Source: Streptomyces sp. SAI-127 (GTDB lineage Bacteria > Actinomycetota > Actinomycetes > Streptomycetales > Streptomycetaceae). From it: 64,000 nt of DNA. The stretch's first letter is position 1, and each line of letters opens with the position of its first letter. Made by a program: the position numbers and the translations under genes. Below are positions 44,201 to 53,404 of the stretch, in pieces. The notes under the pieces were generated by a model. The model saw only the letters and a list, made by a program, of their open reading frames with translations, was not told where the DNA came from and searched no databases. The DNA lies in assembly GCF_029894425.1 (NCBI RefSeq), contig NZ_JARXYJ010000001.1:4836001-4900000 (forward strand), in the 5' to 3' direction.

Positions 44201-44375
44201 CGTGACGCACTTCCAACAGCGCTGCCGCGGCGCGATCGCGGTGCCCTTCGACGAGCACCTCGCGGCCGGTTCCGAGATCGATCTGGACCTGCTGCGCCCC
44301 AAGACACGACAGGCGTACGTCGACCTGGCGGCGATGGTCGCGGAAGACTTCACACCGCACCCTCGACCCTGGTGA
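41277..44375 (+). CDS. vWA-GntR HTH-MinD/ParA ATPase fusion protein
   Basis: 1032 residues from GTG 41277 (an extension to 41229 is open but overlaps more of the MoxR gene). Residues 1-500 form a SAV_2336-like vWA module: [22 protein letters not shown] (~170) and [12 protein letters not shown]. Residues ~530-600 are a GntR-type winged helix ([20 protein letters not shown]). Residues ~785-1030 are a MinD/ParA ATPase with [16 protein letters not shown] and [13 protein letters not shown]; this part strongly recalls the SCO5717-type MinD-like ATPase of Streptomyces ESX loci. A fusion of all three is unusual. It ends 7 nt from a convergent gene. Confidence 0.85.
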   Translation: MHSAVRRLLEAAVAAAPPDTDARTLADAIWLAAARATEGDGVADPFGPGESPSPPGSADAAPDSTVYPAGTEPLPQPQPRDEHTTTGTAVSVRHPDADTRVRGDALSIGRSEPLGGTLSIGRSLQPFQRPWLQGSRTRLDVDATVDHYARGGPLVPVFGTAPEVWFEIVVVVDTSLSMRVWEETARSLTKLMRGLGVFRAVHDWRLDWRDEEPHAQDHLGRPVEAARVPHHGSGSRGRRLILVFSDCAAPGWQQPEVWRLLNAWGHQVPVALANPLPRRLWRRSALNLPAVRVTAAEAGAHNSGLHYRLPARLRRLPGRASERERWTALPVISCTPTSLSTWSRALMRSDPHGCDAILVPASGRPTATASAPGGHAPRTDRGEPTALADAFLRTASTHAVRLAVLCSELPALTLPLLHALREQAVAEADVADLAELLTSGLLTISDTSGHDPVMALHPGARERLRDEATTYDTRQAHRALSRYLDTHPYAPDGILAVRHDPTSVQDFPAHQEPFAYADTEEDPTVPIDIDQLRVVQTLWAEIRAGVPAVGAPLPAQATLAERFGVSSETVGNALSHLEERGIITSEPGAPATVRSVIGTAPSVTDILQFEHLAALVRAGEIRGYIENADLERALDADAIPRADRSNIRRPLGEWLASEGIQVLVRTETDVSAGGPLPTQDAFPPPELAHREQVNKLIRQARATGRLTDFTVHWAFVADGIPEREWPALRSTLDNALKKEGLAPVAADVPAGPPRKTSRFGRTARRVEQQRKLELIRTPVLSCYRIAVISLKGGVGKTTTATALGATFATERQDKILAIDANPDGGTLGRRVRRETGATIRDVVQAIPYLKSYMDIRRFTSKAPSGLEIIANDVDPYVSATFNDQDYRRAIDVLGRQYPIILTDPGTGLLYSSMRGILDLADQLIIVSTPSVDGASSASTTLDWLSAHGYAVLVSRSITVISGVRETGKMIKVEDIVTHFQQRCRGAIAVPFDEHLAAGSEIDLDLLRPKTRQAYVDLAAMVAEDFTPHPRPW

Positions 44376-44382
44376 CCGCCGG

Positions 44383-45093
44383 TCAGTTGTTCCAGGTCTC
44401 GTCGTACGGGTCGTGCGGCGACGGGACCGGCTTGGCGACGGTGACCTTGAGGTACGGGATCGGGCCGCCGTTCACCGTGTCCTTGGTCCGCTTGGCCGTG
44501 TAGGTGCCGGTGACCTGGAGCCAGCCGTCCGGCTTGAGGACCGGCGGGATCTGCCCGGTCAGCCCGACCTTGACCGGCTGGGCGTCCGCCGCACAGCAGT
44601 TGAGGGCCATGCGGACCAGGTAGGGCGCGCCGGAGTGGTCCAGGGCGACGAACCCGGTGATGACGATCTGCCGTCCCTCGAGGCCCCGGCCGTGCTCGTA
44701 GACGGCACGGCCCGCGTAGTCGGCGAGGCTGAGCCGCACAGGTCCGCTCTGCGGGAGCTTCGCATAGCCGTACGACTGCTGCAGGGCCGTACCCGTGCGC
44801 ATCGCGCTGTAGGACCCGAGGGCGGGCGGGGCCACGAGGATCAGGGCGAAGAGGGGGAGGACCAGCAGCCAGGAGACCCGGGGTTCGCGGTGGGCGTGCT
44901 CCTGCTCCTTGGCCTTGGCCCGCCACTCGTACCAGGCCGTCGCCAGCGCCGTCGCGATGAGGACGACACCGGCCGCCAGGACCAGCGGGCGCAGGCCCGC
45001 CTTGACGTAGCGCAGATAGAGGTCGGTGAGGCCCGCGTGCAGGAGGGCCGCGCCGAGGACGAACAGGACCGCCGACTGTGCCTGCCGGTTCAC
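44383..45093 (-). CDS. TIGR03943 family membrane protein
   Basis: 236 residues, GTG 45093 overlapping the stop of the permease (GTGA). Two or three N-terminal helices (FVLGAALLHAGLTDLYL, LVLAAGVVLIATALATAW, LLVLPLFALILVAPPALG) are followed by a soluble domain with GRQIVITGFVALDH and ALNCCAADAQPVKV, the hallmark CC. The family always accompanies UPF0718 permeases, as here, and is thought to assist them, perhaps in metal or redox-active substrate export. Confidence 0.88.
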   Translation of the reverse strand: MNRQAQSAVLFVLGAALLHAGLTDLYLRYVKAGLRPLVLAAGVVLIATALATAWYEWRAKAKEQEHAHREPRVSWLLVLPLFALILVAPPALGSYSAMRTGTALQQSYGYAKLPQSGPVRLSLADYAGRAVYEHGRGLEGRQIVITGFVALDHSGAPYLVRMALNCCAADAQPVKVGLTGQIPPVLKPDGWLQVTGTYTAKRTKDTVNGGPIPYLKVTVAKPVPSPHDPYDETWNN

Positions 45094-46112
45094 AGCATCA
45101 CCAGCCCGGTCAGGACCGAGACCACGATCGCCAGCGCGAGGGTGGCGGGGGCGAACCGCAGGGCGAAGGCACGGCCGAAGGTGCCCGTCTGCATGGCGAA
45201 CAGCTTGAGGTCGATCATCGGGCCGACGACCAGGAAGGTCAGCCGCGCGGTGAGCGAGAACTGGGTGAGCGAGGCCGCCACGAACGCGTCCGCCTCCGAG
45301 CAGATCGACAGCACCACGGCGAGGGCCGCGAGGGCCAGCACGGCGATCACCGGGTTCTCCGCCGCCGTACGCAGCCACGTCTGCGGGACCACGGCCTTCA
45401 GGGTCGCCGCCGCCATCGCGCCGACGACCAGGAAGCCGCCCGCGTGCATCACGTCGTGCCGCACCGAGCCCCAGAAGGCGGCACCCTTGCCCTGGCCCTC
45501 GTACGCGTGCCGGGCCGGGGTCTTGAGCAGGTCGGTGCGGCCGAGGCGCAGCCAGAGCCAGCCCATCGCGCAGGCCACCATCAGGCTCGCGACGAGCCGG
45601 GCCACGACCATCTCCGGGTTGCGCGGGAAGGCGACGGCGGTCGCCGTCAGCACGATCGGGTTGATCGCCGGGGCGGAGAGCAGGAAGGCGAGCGCCGCGG
45701 CCGGGGTGACACCCCTGCGCACCAGCGCTCCGGCCACCGGCACGGACGCGCACTCGCAGCCCGGCAGCACCACGCCCGCCATCCCGGCCACCGGCACCGC
45801 GAGGGTGGGGTTCTTCGGCAGGGCGCGGGCGAAGAACGACGGCGGCACGAACACCGCGATCGCCGCCGACAGCAGCACCCCGAGCACCAGGAAGGGCAGC
45901 GCCTGGACGAGCACAGCGACGAACACCGTCATCCAGCTCTGCATGACCGGCGCGCCCAGCGCCTCGCGGATCGGGCCCTGGCACAGCACCACCAGGATCA
46001 TCAGCAGGGTCAGCATGAGGGGGGAGTTGAGGCGCCGCGCCTCCGGGTCCGGTGCCGGGCGCGGGTCCTCGCCGGTGTCCCGCGTGCGCGGAGGTGCTTT
46101 GGTGACGGCCAC
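45090..46112 (-). CDS. UPF0718 (YraQ-type) permease
   Basis: 340 residues. I use GTG 46112 because GGAGGG lies 9 nt upstream; the longer frame to 46265 adds a Pro/Gln-rich lead without coding character. About eight membrane helices; the family signature is VLPGCECASVPVAGALVRRG with its conserved cysteines, followed by LLSAPAINPIVLTATAV. Substrate unknown. Coupled with the TIGR03943 partner by a 4-nt overlap; divergent from the TrkA-type gene over 181 nt. Confidence 0.9.
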   Translation of the reverse strand: MAVTKAPPRTRDTGEDPRPAPDPEARRLNSPLMLTLLMILVVLCQGPIREALGAPVMQSWMTVFVAVLVQALPFLVLGVLLSAAIAVFVPPSFFARALPKNPTLAVPVAGMAGVVLPGCECASVPVAGALVRRGVTPAAALAFLLSAPAINPIVLTATAVAFPRNPEMVVARLVASLMVACAMGWLWLRLGRTDLLKTPARHAYEGQGKGAAFWGSVRHDVMHAGGFLVVGAMAAATLKAVVPQTWLRTAAENPVIAVLALAALAVVLSICSEADAFVAASLTQFSLTARLTFLVVGPMIDLKLFAMQTGTFGRAFALRFAPATLALAIVVSVLTGLVML

Positions 46113-46293
46113 GGCCGGGTTCCCTCCGGTGGTGAGGTGCTGGTTCCCCTGCTGGTGCGTACGGCGGTGCAGGTCCGTTTGTTCAGTGTGCGCGGGGGTT
46201 TGGGGATTCCTTGGGGAAGGTTGGCCATCACATGACACCACCCGGGACCCCGGCCGTGGCACCAACCGTCACAGTGGGGCACTCTTCTCCCTT

Positions 46294-48210
46294 GTGGGGA
46301 GCGTTCCGAACCAGAGTCCAGGGCTGCCGGGCGACGCGGCCGCGCACATGGTCGTGTGCGGGGACGACGGGCTCGCGCACCGGCTGGCGGCCGAGCTCAG
46401 AGGGGTCTACGGCGAACAGGTCACGCTCGTCGTGCCGGCCTCCGAACGGTCCGTGCGGCCACCGGTGGTCGTGCGGGCCCGAGCCGCGTCCGCGCTGCTC
46501 GACCGAGTGGTCACGGCGGCCGCCGGCCTGACCGGCAACGGTGGCGGCACCAGCGGCCCCGCCCCTGCCGCCGAACCCCCGGGCGGCGTACGTCTGATGG
46601 AGGCCGCCGAGCCCAACGAGGCCGCGCTCGCCGAGGCGGGCGTGGAGCGGGCGCACGCGCTGGCGCTCGTGTACGACGACGACGAGACCAACATCCGTGC
46701 CGCCCTCACCGCCCGCCGCCTCAACCCCCGGCTGCGGCTCGTGCTGCGGCTCTACAACCGGCGCCTCGGCCAGCACATCGAGGAACTCCTCGACCAGGCC
46801 GCCGCGTTGGCCTCCGGCGACGGGGCGGGCGGCTCGGCCGACGGTCCCGGCTTCGACGCCTCCACGACCGTGCTCTCCGACGCCGACACGGCCGCGCCCG
46901 CGCTGGCCGCCACCGCCCTGACCGGCACCAGCAAGGTGCTCCAGACCGGCGGCCTGCTGCTGCGGGCGGTCGAACGGCCGCCGTCCGGGGCCGGGACCAG
47001 CGCCGACCCCGGTCTTGCCACGCTCGCCCTGCTCTCCCCGACCGACAGTGCCGGGCCCGGCGGCGACCAGGGGCCGACGCTGCTGCCGGACGCGGCGGCG
47101 GTACGGGACGGCGGCGGGCGCGCGACCGTCGTGCTGGAGCAGGTGTCCTACGCCGGGCCCTCCTTGCCCGACGGGCGGGGTGTGATGCCGTGGTTCGCCT
47201 CGCTGTTCTCGCGGCGGCTGCGATGGTCGCTGGCGGGCATGGTGGGATGCGTGGTCGCGCTCGCCGTCGCCCTCTGGCTGGTGACCGGGATCCATCCCCT
47301 GCGCGCCTTCTATCTGACGCTGCTCGATCTGTTCGCCATCGACGACCCCGCGATCGGGGAGTCCGTCGGGCGGCAGATCCTCCAACTGCTGTCCGGGCTC
47401 GCCGGGTTGCTGCTCCTGCCGGTGCTCCTCGCGGCGGTCCTGGAAGCGCTCGGCACCTTCCGCACCGCGTCCTCCCTGCGCAAACCGCCCCGAGGCCTCG
47501 GCGGACACGTCGTGCTGCTCGGGCTCGGCAAGATCGGCACCCGGGTCCTGACGCGGCTGCGGGAGCTGAACATCCCCGTGGTCTGCGTCGAGTCCGATCC
47601 CGAGGCCCGCGGACTCGCCACGGCCCGACGGCTGCGGGTGCCGGTGGTGCTCGGTGACGTCACCCAGGAAGGGGTCCTGGAGGCCGCCAAGATCCACCGT
47701 GCCCATGCGCTGCTCGCGGTGACCAGCGCGGACACCACGAATCTCGAGGCCGTGCTGTACGCGCGGGCCGTGCGGCCCGATCTGCGGGTGGTGCTGCGGC
47801 TGTACGACGACGACTTCGCGACGGCGGTGTACCGGACCCTGCGGGCCGCCCACCCCCGGGCCTCCACACGGAGCCGGAGTGTCTCCCATCTGGCGGCTCC
47901 CGCCTTCGCCGGGGCGATGATGGGGCGGCAGATCCTGGGGGCGTTTCCGGTCGAGCGGCGGGTGCTGCTGTTCGCGGCGGTGGATGTGGGCGGGCATCCA
48001 CAGCTGGAGGGAAGGACGGTCGGCGAGGCGTTCCGGGCGGGGTCCTGGCGGGTGCTGGCGCGGGAGGAGTCCGGGGACGCTCCGGGACTGGCGTGGGACC
48101 TGCCGGACACGTATGTGCTTCAGGCGACGGACCGGGTGGTGCTGGCGGCGACCCGGCGGGGGCTCGCGGAGTTGCTGGGGCGCAGAGGACGGGAGCGGGC
48201 GGGGACATAG
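46294..48210 (+). CDS. Ion channel/regulator with two TrkA-N (RCK) domains
   Basis: 638 residues from GTG 46294, or 620 from ATG 46348; the first codons have poor bias, so the start is uncertain. Layout: RCK/TrkA-N domain (MVVCGDDGLAHRLAAEL ... ALVYDDDETNIRAALTARRL), a two-helix pore-like region (RWSLAGMVGCVVALAVALWL and LLSGLAGLLLLPVLLAAVL) with the loop between, then a second RCK domain (GGHVVLLGLGKIGTRVLTRL ... LLAVTSADTTNLEAV). The pore lacks a clear TVGYG filter, so it may be a CASTOR/POLLUX-like or modified K+ channel. Confidence 0.85.
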   Translation: MGSVPNQSPGLPGDAAAHMVVCGDDGLAHRLAAELRGVYGEQVTLVVPASERSVRPPVVVRARAASALLDRVVTAAAGLTGNGGGTSGPAPAAEPPGGVRLMEAAEPNEAALAEAGVERAHALALVYDDDETNIRAALTARRLNPRLRLVLRLYNRRLGQHIEELLDQAAALASGDGAGGSADGPGFDASTTVLSDADTAAPALAATALTGTSKVLQTGGLLLRAVERPPSGAGTSADPGLATLALLSPTDSAGPGGDQGPTLLPDAAAVRDGGGRATVVLEQVSYAGPSLPDGRGVMPWFASLFSRRLRWSLAGMVGCVVALAVALWLVTGIHPLRAFYLTLLDLFAIDDPAIGESVGRQILQLLSGLAGLLLLPVLLAAVLEALGTFRTASSLRKPPRGLGGHVVLLGLGKIGTRVLTRLRELNIPVVCVESDPEARGLATARRLRVPVVLGDVTQEGVLEAAKIHRAHALLAVTSADTTNLEAVLYARAVRPDLRVVLRLYDDDFATAVYRTLRAAHPRASTRSRSVSHLAAPAFAGAMMGRQILGAFPVERRVLLFAAVDVGGHPQLEGRTVGEAFRAGSWRVLAREESGDAPGLAWDLPDTYVLQATDRVVLAATRRGLAELLGRRGRERAGT

Positions 48211-48364
48211 CCGTTCGTTGCGGCTGCGGCGCGGTGGGGGCTGGGCGCGCCCGCGCGGCGGAGCCGCTGATGTCACAGCCCCGCGCCCCTGGGTAGGTGC
48301 ACCTGAAGTCGGCCGAGCTGTACCCACCTGAGGGGCGCGACCCCGCACCCGAAACCGCTCCCGC

Positions 48365-50179
48365 CTACCCCAAGTGCCTCGCCACGAAGTCCAGTTCCAG
48401 CCTCACCTGCTTGATCCGCTCATCGACCACCAGCGACCCGTGGCCCGCGTCGTACCGGTACACCTCGTGCACCGCCCCCCTCGACTCCAGCCGCTTCACA
48501 TAGTTGTCGACCTGACGGATCGGGCACCGCGGGTCGTTGACACCCGCCGAGATGTACACCGGGGCCTTGACCTGGTCCACGTACGTCAAAGGGGACGACG
48601 CCTCGAAGCGCTCCGGCACCTCCTCCGGCGTGCCGCCCAGCAACGTACGGTCCATCGCCTTCAGCGCTTCCATCTCGTCGTGGAACGCCGTGACATAGTC
48701 CGCGACCGGCACCGCGGCGATCCCCAGGGCCCACGCCTCCGGCTGGGTGCCCAGGCCGAGGAGCGTGAGGTAGCCGCCCCAGGAACCCCCGGTGAGGATC
48801 AGCCGCTCGGGGTCGGCGAGGCCGGAGCCGATCGCCCATTCCCTGACCGCCGCGATGTCCTCCAGCTCGATCAGACCGACCCGGTGCTTGAGCGCGTCGG
48901 TCCACGCACGCCCGTACCCCGTGGAGCCGCGGTAGTTGACCCGGACCACCGCGTACCCGTGGTCCACCCACGCCGCCGGGCCCGCCGCGAACGAGTCGCT
49001 GTCGTGCCAGGTCGGGCCGCCGTGGATGTCGAAGACCGTCGGCAGCGGCCCCGTCGTGCCCGCGGGCCTCTGGACCAGGGCGTGGATCCGGCCACCCGGG
49101 CCGTCCACCCACACGTCCTCCACCGGCACCGAACCAGGGGACTTCAGACCCGGCGGGTCCAGAACCACCTCACCCGTCGTCGAGCGCACCGCCGACGGCT
49201 CGGCGGCCGAGGACCACAGATACTCCACGCTGCCGTCGGGGCGGGCCGTCGCCCCGGAGACCGACCCGGGCGGGGTCGGGACCTTCTCGAGCTCGCCGCT
49301 CGCCAGGTCGTACCGGAAGAGTTCGCTGCGCGCCTCGAAGCTGTGCGCGATGAGCAGGCCCGTGCCGTCCGGATACCACTCGGCGCCCACGTCACCGGGG
49401 AGGTCCAGGTCGAGATCGGTCTCCTCGCACGTGGCCACGTCCCACACCAGCGGCTCCCAACGGCCGCGTCGCTGATGGCCGATGAGCAGCCGGGTGTCGC
49501 CGTCGACCGGGGCGAAGCCCAGGACCTCCAGGCCCAGTTCCTCGCTGCCGCCCTTGGTGTCGTCGAGCTCGGCCACCGCCGTGCCGTCGGGGCGCAGCAC
49601 ACGCAGCGCCGAGTGCATCGCGTCGCCGTGCTCGGTGTGCTCGACCGCGATCAGCGAGCCGTCGTGGGAGAGGTCGCCGACGCCCGCCGACTCGCGGTGC
49701 CGGTAGATCTCCACCGGGTCCTCGCCGGTGCGCACGAGGTGGATGGAGGTGCCCTCGTCGTCGGTCGAGCAGCCCACGACCGCCGTACGGCCGTCCCGGC
49801 CCAGGGCCAGGCCCGCCGGGTAGGAGGCGTCGAGACCGGGCGCGGCGAGCTCGTCCGCGCCGCCCTCGAAGGGCTGGCGGCGCCAGACGCCGAACTCGTC
49901 GCCGTCCTTGTCGTCGAACCACCAGATCCAGGCGCCGTCCGGGGAGAGCACGCCGTCCGTGGTGCCGTTCGGCCGGTCCGTCACCTGGCGCTGTCCGCCC
50001 GTCGCTCTGTCCCAGGCGTACAGCTCGTACGTCCCCGTGGCGTTGGAGACGAACAAGGAGCGGTCGGGGGCGTCCTCCGCCCAGTCGGGGAGGGACACCC
50101 GGGGCGCCCGGAAGCGCTTCTCCCAGTCCGGCATGTCGTTCTTCCGCTCGGCCGCGGCGGACCCGTTGCTCTCAGTCAT
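48365..50179 (-). CDS. Prolyl oligopeptidase family (S9) serine peptidase
   Basis: 604 residues from ATG 50179. The N-terminal part is a beta-propeller-like stretch (GVLSPDGAWIWWFDDKDGDE, ADPERLILTGG follows much later), and the C-terminal alpha/beta-hydrolase holds Ser in LTGGSWGGYLTLL, Asp in GVNDPRCPIRQV and His in YDAGHGSLVVDERI. Acylaminoacyl-peptidase type; cytosolic as no signal peptide is seen. The convergent TrkA gene ends 155 nt away, with a short Streptomyces-type intergenic repeat (CCCCGCGCCCCTGGG) between. Confidence 0.9.
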   Translation of the reverse strand: MTESNGSAAAERKNDMPDWEKRFRAPRVSLPDWAEDAPDRSLFVSNATGTYELYAWDRATGGQRQVTDRPNGTTDGVLSPDGAWIWWFDDKDGDEFGVWRRQPFEGGADELAAPGLDASYPAGLALGRDGRTAVVGCSTDDEGTSIHLVRTGEDPVEIYRHRESAGVGDLSHDGSLIAVEHTEHGDAMHSALRVLRPDGTAVAELDDTKGGSEELGLEVLGFAPVDGDTRLLIGHQRRGRWEPLVWDVATCEETDLDLDLPGDVGAEWYPDGTGLLIAHSFEARSELFRYDLASGELEKVPTPPGSVSGATARPDGSVEYLWSSAAEPSAVRSTTGEVVLDPPGLKSPGSVPVEDVWVDGPGGRIHALVQRPAGTTGPLPTVFDIHGGPTWHDSDSFAAGPAAWVDHGYAVVRVNYRGSTGYGRAWTDALKHRVGLIELEDIAAVREWAIGSGLADPERLILTGGSWGGYLTLLGLGTQPEAWALGIAAVPVADYVTAFHDEMEALKAMDRTLLGGTPEEVPERFEASSPLTYVDQVKAPVYISAGVNDPRCPIRQVDNYVKRLESRGAVHEVYRYDAGHGSLVVDERIKQVRLELDFVARHLG

Positions 50180-50329
50180 GACCCCATACTGCCTGCCTTC
50201 ACAGACAATGCGCAGACAAGGTCCCCAGCCTGTGGAAAACTTCACCAGCCGCTTACCCGAACCCCTTCCGACCAGGTCGAAAAGGCCGGCCCGGGCCCGT
50301 TGTCAGTGGCGGGGTGCAGACTCGTCCCC

Positions 50330-50704
50330 ATGACCGATCTGCGCAAGACCGTCGAGAGTTTCTGGGGCTTCGCCGAGGCCCGCGACTGGACTGCGTTCGC
50401 GGAGACCCTGGCCGAGGACGTCGTCTACACCCTGCCGCAGACCCGCGAGCGCATCAGTGGACGGGAGCGGTTCGTCGAGTTCAACCGTGAGTACCCGGGC
50501 GACTGGCATCTGCGGGTCGAGCGGATCGTCGCCGAACCGGGCCAGGTCGTCACCTGGGCGCACTTCACGGTGGGTCTGGAGGAGATGTACGCCATCACGT
50601 TCTTCACCGGGGACGAGAGCGGCCGTATATCCGTCATCACCGACTTCTGGCCGGAGCCGTACGAGCCCCCGGCGGGCCGGGACCACCTGACGGAGAGGTT
50701 CTGA
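50330..50704 (+). CDS. SnoaL-like/NTF2-fold protein
   Basis: 124 residues from ATG 50330. Typical NTF2-like fold: RKTVESFWGFAEARDWTAFA, ISGRERFVEFNREYPGDWHL, and C-terminal GRISVITDFWPEPYEPP. Members bind small hydrophobic molecules or act as isomerases/hydrolases; the substrate is not evident. The open frame runs far upstream over the divergent peptidase but is not real. Followed 43 nt later by the SURF1 gene. Confidence 0.85.
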   Translation: MTDLRKTVESFWGFAEARDWTAFAETLAEDVVYTLPQTRERISGRERFVEFNREYPGDWHLRVERIVAEPGQVVTWAHFTVGLEEMYAITFFTGDESGRISVITDFWPEPYEPPAGRDHLTERF

Positions 50705-50747
50705 CCCCGCGCCCCACCGCCCCGGGGCGGCCCCGTACCGTGGGAGT

Positions 50748-51560
50748 GTGTACCGGTTTCTGCTGACGCCCCGCTGGTTTGGCATCAACGTCTTCGTGCT
50801 GCTCGCCATCCCGTTCTGCATCTTCATGGGGTCGTGGCAGCTGAGCCGGTTCGAAGACCGGATGACGGAGAGCCGGGACGCCAAGCAGCAGGTCAGCACG
50901 GACGAGCGGGAGGCCGCGCGACCGCTGGCCGAGCTGCTGCCGGTGGACAAGGTGACCTCCGGCAAGCAGGTCACCGCGACCGGGCGCTACGACAAGCAGT
51001 TGCTCGTCCCCGACCGGCAACTGGGCGACCGCGAGGGTTACTACGTCCTGACGCTGCTGCGCACGGACAGCGGCAAGGCCCTGCCCGTGGTCCGGGGCTG
51101 GCTGCCCGGCACCCCCGATCCGGCGAAGGTCCCGGCCGCGCCGAAGGGCGAGGTCACCGTCACCGGTGCGCTGCAGGCGTCGGAGACCCCCGGCGACAAC
51201 GGCGTCAGTGCCCAGGGCGGTCTTCCGGCCGGGCAGACCGCGGCGATCAGCGCTGCCTCGCTGATCAACCTCGTGCCGTACGGCGTGTACGACGCGTGGG
51301 TCACCCTCAACACCGGTGACTCCGGGATGAACGCCGTACCGGCGACCGCTCCCGCCGACAGCGGGCTGGACCTCAAGGCCTTCCAGAACCTCGGCTACAC
51401 CGGTGAGTGGTTCGTCTTCGCCGGCTTCGTGGTCTTCATGTGGTTCCGCCTGCTGCGCCGCGAGGTGGAGTTCATTCGGGACGCGGAACTGGGGATCCTC
51501 CCGGACGACGAAGAGCGAGAGCGGGACCAGGAGCAGCCCCAGGAGAAGGCGAGCGCCTGA
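50748..51560 (+). CDS. SURF1 family protein
   Basis: 270 residues, GTG 50748. Cytochrome c oxidase assembly factor: first helix WFGINVFVLLAIPFCIFMGS with the family WQLSRFEDRM, extracytoplasmic domain with GRYDKQLLVPDRQ and LPVVRGWLPGTPDP, and the second helix NLGYTGEWFVFAGFVVFMWF. It probably helps insertion of haem a in the aa3 oxidase. Confidence 0.92.
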   Translation: MYRFLLTPRWFGINVFVLLAIPFCIFMGSWQLSRFEDRMTESRDAKQQVSTDEREAARPLAELLPVDKVTSGKQVTATGRYDKQLLVPDRQLGDREGYYVLTLLRTDSGKALPVVRGWLPGTPDPAKVPAAPKGEVTVTGALQASETPGDNGVSAQGGLPAGQTAAISAASLINLVPYGVYDAWVTLNTGDSGMNAVPATAPADSGLDLKAFQNLGYTGEWFVFAGFVVFMWFRLLRREVEFIRDAELGILPDDEERERDQEQPQEKASA

Positions 51561-51611
51561 ACCCGGGCGTCCCCCGACGCCCGTTCACCCCGGCGAAGCC
51601 CGTTCAGGCCG

Positions 51612-52751
51612 TCACGACGACGTGAGCAGGCCCGTCCAGTACACGACCCCCGCGCACGCGTTGGACACCGTCGTCGACACCGACGGTCCGCCGCCCTCCG
51701 CCGTGTTCGTCACCAGGACGCTCCCGTCGGCGGTGCCGTCCTCCGTGACGAGCTGGGTGGAGGTGCCGGTGTCGCCGCCGGTGGAGGAGCCCTCGCCGGT
51801 GGAGGCGTCCGGGGAGGTCGAGGGGTCGGGGCTGGGGTCGGTCGAGGGTTCCGTGGTGGGGCACGTCTCGGACGGCACCCAGGCGAACTTCACGTCGTAG
51901 GAGGAACCCGGCTGCAGCAGCAGCTGGGAGACCTCCTGGGACGGGTCGGGCAGCCCCGCCGACGCCGCGTCGCCGGAGACATGCCGCGCGCTGCCGATCT
52001 TGCTCGCGTCGGCCGCGCCCTGAGCGGTCGGGGTCACGATGCCGGGACCGGTGACCGTACAGGCGGCGGTGGAGCCGTTGGTGATGTGGAACGTGCCGTA
52101 GACCGTCCCGGAGGCGTCGGGCACCGCGGTGCTCGCCGTCGGCGTGCCGAGCTGTGCGGCCGTACAGACCGGGGCGCTCGCGGCGGTCGTGGTGGAGGGG
52201 TCGGTGCCGCTGCTCGCTCCGGTGCTCGCGCCCGCGGACTTGCCCTTGTCGGCGTCCTTGGACTCGCCCTTGCCCTTGTCCTCGGTCTTGCCCGCGGAAC
52301 CGCCGGAGGTGGACTCGCCGCCCTCCTCCTGCTTGCCCTGGTCGACGCCGCCCTGACTCTGGGAGGCGTGCCCGGCGTTGGAGGTGTTGGCACTGGTGCC
52401 GGTGGAGGAGACGTGCACGACGGCGGGGATCGCGGTGCCGATGAAGAGGGCGGCGGCCGCCATGCCGACGACGGCCTGTCGCTTGCGCGCCCGCCGGGCG
52501 GGTACCGCCTTGCGCAGATGGTCCAGGGTGCCGTCACGCGGCTCCATCTCCTGGACCGCCTGCTGCAGCATCCGTCGCAGTGCCAGCTCGTCCGAGTCGA
52601 ACTCCCCCGTGGAGCTCAGATCGTCGGGGCCGTTGTTCACAGTTCCGTTCCCAGCGTGCGATTGCTTCGGCTCTTGCTTGCCGACCCACGTCGGCTCATG
52701 CCACTCGTACGGTTCATGGCGCCGTTCCTCGGAGTCACCCTCGCCACTCAT
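51612..52751 (-). CDS. Membrane protein encoded with a SigE-family sigma factor, possible anti-sigma factor
   Basis: 379 residues. Cytosolic N-terminus of about 90 residues (LALRRMLQQAVQEMEPRDGT), one membrane helix (VVGMAAAALFIGTAIPAVVH), then a Ser/Thr/Gly-rich linker (GGESTSGGSAGKTEDKGKGE) and an extracytoplasmic domain with four cysteines (PVCTAAQ, AACTVTG, ETCPTTE, NACAGV). It overlaps the sigma-factor gene by 4 nt. The topology fits an anti-sigma factor, but no ZAS motif is seen, so this is inference. Confidence 0.82.
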   Translation of the reverse strand: MSGEGDSEERRHEPYEWHEPTWVGKQEPKQSHAGNGTVNNGPDDLSSTGEFDSDELALRRMLQQAVQEMEPRDGTLDHLRKAVPARRARKRQAVVGMAAAALFIGTAIPAVVHVSSTGTSANTSNAGHASQSQGGVDQGKQEEGGESTSGGSAGKTEDKGKGESKDADKGKSAGASTGASSGTDPSTTTAASAPVCTAAQLGTPTASTAVPDASGTVYGTFHITNGSTAACTVTGPGIVTPTAQGAADASKIGSARHVSGDAASAGLPDPSQEVSQLLLQPGSSYDVKFAWVPSETCPTTEPSTDPSPDPSTSPDASTGEGSSTGGDTGTSTQLVTEDGTADGSVLVTNTAEGGGPSVSTTVSNACAGVVYWTGLLTSS

Positions 52752-53404
52752 ACCGGCTCCTCCATGGCGATCCGAAGCGCCGCGATCCCCCGGGAGCCGT
52801 ACGCCTTCACAGAACCCAGGGAGATGCCGAGAGTATCGGCGACCTGGGCCTCGGTCATGTCCGCGAAGTAGCGCAGGACCAGGACCTCGCGCTGGCGGCG
52901 CTGCAGACCCTTCATCGCCTTGATGAGCGAGTCGCGCTCCAGCTGGTCGTACGCCCCCTCCTCGGCGCTCGCCATGTCGGGCATCGGCTTGGACAGCAGC
53001 TTGAGTCCGAGGATGCGCCGGCGCAGGGCCGAGCGGGAGAGGTTGACGACCGTCTGACGCAGGTACGCGAGGGTCTTCTCCGGGTCGCGGACGCGTTTGC
53101 GTGCCGAGTGGACGCGGATGAAGGCCTCCTGGACGACGTCCTCGCAGGAGGCGGTGTCGTCGAGCAGGAGAGCGGCGAGACCCAGCAGCGAGCGGTAGTG
53201 CGCCCGGTAGGTCTCGGTGAGGTGGTCGACGGTGGTACCGGCTGCCGCCGCTTCCTCGGCGCCGTCACGCTGACTGGGTATGCGGGCGGGCCGCGCTGCG
53301 GGCATGGGCGCGATCACCGGCATGCCACCGGGCGCCCCGGACCTGCGGGGCCGGAGGACAGCCGCGCCGCTCGGCGCGGCAGGGAAGTCGAGTACCTGAG
53401 CCAC
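52748..53404 (-). CDS. RNA polymerase sigma factor, SigE family (ECF)
   Basis: 218 residues, GTG 53404. A 55-residue Ala/Pro-rich N-terminal extension precedes sigma region 2 (YRSLLGLAALLLDDTASCED then VVQEAFIRVHSAR) and region 4 (LQRRQREVLVLRYFADMTEA then VADTLGISLGSVKAYGSRG). The family is the actinobacterial SigE-type group; by position it corresponds to SCO3613. Co-transcribed with the membrane partner gene through a 4-nt overlap. Confidence 0.92.
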   Translation of the reverse strand: MAQVLDFPAAPSGAAVLRPRRSGAPGGMPVIAPMPAARPARIPSQRDGAEEAAAAGTTVDHLTETYRAHYRSLLGLAALLLDDTASCEDVVQEAFIRVHSARKRVRDPEKTLAYLRQTVVNLSRSALRRRILGLKLLSKPMPDMASAEEGAYDQLERDSLIKAMKGLQRRQREVLVLRYFADMTEAQVADTLGISLGSVKAYGSRGIAALRIAMEEPV

